Shown: positions 14,127-15,401 of the stretch, piece after piece
Layout: each line of letters opens with the position of its first letter
Numbering within the stretch: position 1 is the first letter of the stretch
DNA from: Chloroflexota bacterium
GTDB lineage: Bacteria > Chloroflexota > Dehalococcoidia > SM23-28-2 > RBG-16-64-32
NCBI GenBank assembly: GCA_005882715.1
Contig: VBEI01000038.1
Coordinates: 1 to 15,401 of the forward strand
Direction: 5' to 3'
DNA: 15,401 nt
Translations under genes and position numbers: made by a program
The notes under the pieces: generated by a model
Told to the model about the DNA's origin: nothing
Database searches by the model: none
Seen by the model: only the letters and a program-made list of their open reading frames with translations

Positions 14127-14152
14127 CATCTCCGTCCGAAAACGCCTACGGT
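14123..14152 (+). promoter_or_regulatory. Promoter of the argC leader
   Basis: A perfect TTGACA (14123-14128) is followed after 18 nt by TACGGT (14147-14152). Transcription would start at about 14159-14161, immediately before the ATG of the leader ORF. An alternative TATATA at 14152-14157 has too long a spacer for this -35. Confidence 0.55.
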
Positions 14153-14161
14153 ATATACACC

Positions 14162-14236
14162 ATGACGCCTGAGCTGAGCGGCACGCCGCGACGGCCCCGA
14201 GCTAACAGCGGGGGCTTGGCGCGCGTTCACCGCTAG
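14162..14236 (+). CDS. Putative arginine-rich leader peptide of argC (24 residues)
   Basis: A short ORF with ATG at 14162 and TAG at 14234-14236 encodes 24 residues with five arginines (10, 11, 13, 21, 24). The cluster Arg-Arg-Pro-Arg comes from CGACGGCCCCGA at 14189-14200. It has no room for a ribosome site after the predicted transcription start and would be translated as leaderless. The Arg cluster overlaps RNA region 1 of the attenuator, as expected if ribosome stalling senses arginyl-tRNA. Arginine codons are common in GC-rich DNA, so conservation in relatives is the key test. Confidence 0.55.
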   Translation: MTPELSGTPRRPRANSGGLARVHR

Positions 14237-14298
14237 CCCGGCGTCAGTCAGACAGAGTACGCTAGGCCCCACCGCTTTTTCGACGGGTGGGGCTTTTT
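14193..14298 (+). promoter_or_regulatory. Putative transcription attenuator controlling argC
   Basis: Four regions pair in mutually exclusive ways. Region 1 (14193-14203) pairs with region 2 (14207-14216): GCCCC with GGGGC and GCT with AGC around an AAC loop. Region 2 (AGCGGGGGCTTGGC, 14207-14220) pairs with region 3 (GCTAGGCCCCACCGCT, 14261-14276) as 14 pairs with a two-base bulge. Region 3 (14264-14273) pairs with region 4 (14286-14295) to form the terminator. Arg-codon stalling on region 1 would free region 2 to disrupt the terminator and turn argC on when arginine is scarce. Confidence 0.65.
14264..14298 (+). terminator. Intrinsic terminator in the argC leader
   Basis: GCCCCACC (14266-14273) and GGTGGGGC (14286-14293) form a perfect 8-bp stem, extended by an A-U and a G-U pair, with a 12-nt loop and a five-T run (14294-14298). 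It sits 20 nt upstream of the argC start, so it can only serve as a regulated terminator for argC or as the end of the vapC transcript. Confidence 0.85.
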
Positions 14299-14317
14299 CA
14301 TTTCAGGAAGCGATGCG

Positions 14318-15401
14318 ATGTTGAAAGTAGGCATCATAAACGCCACGGGATATGCGGGCGCCGAGCTGGCGCGCCTGTTGTATTCGCATCCCGAGGTCGA
14401 ACTCACGAGCGTCAGCGGGCGGAGCGCGGGGGGCAAGGCGCTGGCGGACGTTTTCCCGCACCTCGCCTGTTATGACCTGACTATCGGCGAGGAGATTGGC
14501 GATGTCGATTTCGCCTTCTCCGCGTTACCGCATGCGGCGAGCGCGGCGGTGTGCGCGCCGCTAGTTCGCGCGGGAATTCCCGTCGTCGACATCAGCGCCG
14601 ACTTCCGTCTCCGCGACCCAAAAAAATACGCCGAGTGGTACGGCGGCGAACACCCGGCACCGGAACTGCTTTCGCAGGCGGTCTATGGGCTGACGGAGCT
14701 CAACCGCGAGGCAGTGCGGCAGTCGAAGCTCATCGCCAATCCGGGCTGCTTCCCGGAGAGCGCATTGCTCGCGCTGGCGCCTGCAGTGAGAGCGGGGATC
14801 ATCGGGCCGGAGATCATCGTCGACTCGAAGTCGGGGATCTCGGGCGCCGGCCGCGGCCTCGACCTCAAGTATCACTTTGGTGAAGCGGACGAGAGCGTAT
14901 CGGCGTACGGCCTCTCGGGTCATCGCCACCTGCCCGAGATCGTGCAGGAGCTGGCGTCAATGTGGCCTAAGGAAACGGGAACAGAGCGCGGAACGTGGCT
15001 CGCTGTTGGCGTGGCTTCGAGGTCGCCCGGCGCCGAGCTAACTACGGCACTCGCTGACATGGATGAACAGCAAAGAGTCGCCGTCCTTAAGACGGCACGA
15101 GAATGGACGAGGGAACGTCAAGAGCGATTTGTTTATGGAGCAGATGAGATGCGCCCGATGGTCACGTTCACACCGCATCTGATCCCCATGACCCGCGGCA
15201 TCCTCTCCACCTGCTACGCACCGGTGACCGCTGGCGCGCTGCCATTGGGCGTTGCGGGAGACGTCGTACGCGAGCTGTATCAAGACTTCTTTGACGCCGA
15301 GCCGTTCGTCCGGGTTGTCGATTCGCCGCCGGCGACGAAGCAGACGCGGGGGAACAACATGTGCCTCATCTACCCGACTGTCGATGTGCGCACAGAGCGG
15401 C
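14318..15401 (+). CDS. argC: N-acetyl-gamma-glutamyl-phosphate reductase, 3' end outside window
   Basis: ArgC makes N-acetylglutamate semialdehyde with NADPH, third step of arginine synthesis. The ATG at 14318 follows AGGAAG (14305-14310); 361 residues are visible with no stop. Hallmarks are VGIINATGYAGAEL (Rossmann loop, 4-17), FSALPHAAS, VVDISADFRLRD, IANPGCFPES with catalytic Cys144 (usually PGCYPT), DSKSGISGAGR, GHRHLPEI, then VTFTPHLIPMTRGILST and NNMCLIYPTVD. Between QEL (212) and VTFTPHL (282) there are about 70 residues where the family normally has about ten, an in-frame insertion near 14963-15151. The missing tail is probably about 40 residues. The gene is most likely first in an arg operon and controlled by the leader attenuator just upstream. 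Confidence 0.95.
   Translation, partial: MLKVGIINATGYAGAELARLLYSHPEVELTSVSGRSAGGKALADVFPHLACYDLTIGEEIGDVDFAFSALPHAASAAVCAPLVRAGIPVVDISADFRLRDPKKYAEWYGGEHPAPELLSQAVYGLTELNREAVRQSKLIANPGCFPESALLALAPAVRAGIIGPEIIVDSKSGISGAGRGLDLKYHFGEADESVSAYGLSGHRHLPEIVQELASMWPKETGTERGTWLAVGVASRSPGAELTTALADMDEQQRVAVLKTAREWTRERQERFVYGADEMRPMVTFTPHLIPMTRGILSTCYAPVTAGALPLGVAGDVVRELYQDFFDAEPFVRVVDSPPATKQTRGNNMCLIYPTVDVRTER

Noticed and set aside
14160..14300. T-box riboswitch as the explanation for the argC leader
   Set aside because: The diagnostic antiterminator sequence (TGGNACC within GGGTGGNACCGCG) is absent, and the leader is too short for a full Stem I with specifier loop. GGGTGG near 14285 belongs to the terminator's 3' arm.
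1..15401. CRISPR arrays, tRNA or rRNA genes
   Set aside because: No regularly spaced direct repeats, no cloverleaf or CCA-ended tRNA sequence, and no rRNA-like conserved stretches were seen on either strand by eye.

Overview
The window is GC-rich bacterial chromosome carrying compact, mostly housekeeping genes plus a few mobile or selfish elements. Taxonomy is inferred only from gene content and style: a CIRCE-controlled groEL without groES, a LemA/M48 pair, a UGA-containing selD, an RDD protein flanked by zinc ribbons, and several starts that look leaderless. I favour Chloroflexota (Dehalococcoidia-like) at moderate confidence; another GC-rich lineage is possible.

Layout. 1-462: 3' part of a REP-associated (IS200-like) transposase with an internal inverted repeat. 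568-1224: zinc-ribbon/RDD membrane protein. 1435-3388: about 1 kb tandem duplication on the minus strand. It holds two copies of an unrecognised membrane-anchored protein; the second is broken by a frameshift at the edge of a 129-bp stretch identical between the copies. 3401-5124: promoter, perfect CIRCE operator and groEL. 5298-6178: two unrecognised small genes. 6261-7253: ROK-family sugar kinase, followed by a REP-like inverted repeat lying between convergent genes. 7362-7877 (minus): unrecognised protein. 8040-10521: lemA, an SH3-M48 membrane protease and a GNAT acetyltransferase, probably one operon. 10564-11610 (minus): selD, whose active-site codon is an in-frame UGA followed by a SECIS-like hairpin. 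11643-13369: class A beta-lactamase-fold lipoprotein, then an endonuclease III homologue. 13408-14126: Phd/VapC toxin-antitoxin pair with a palindromic operator. 14162 to the end: argC, preceded by an arginine-rich leader ORF and an intrinsic terminator with mutually exclusive RNA pairings.

The two most notable signals are RNA-level. First, the argC leader has the full architecture of a ribosome-mediated attenuator (regions 1:2, 2:3 and 3:4), with an Arg-Arg-Pro-Arg codon cluster lying on region 1. Second, the selD reading frame is only complete if UGA is read as selenocysteine, which restores the normal family length. A third pattern runs through the window: at least five starts lie only 6-9 nt downstream of a -10 box and lack a Shine-Dalgarno sequence, while other genes have strong ones. 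This suggests mixed leaderless and leadered translation. All calls are by eye; no database search or folding program was run.
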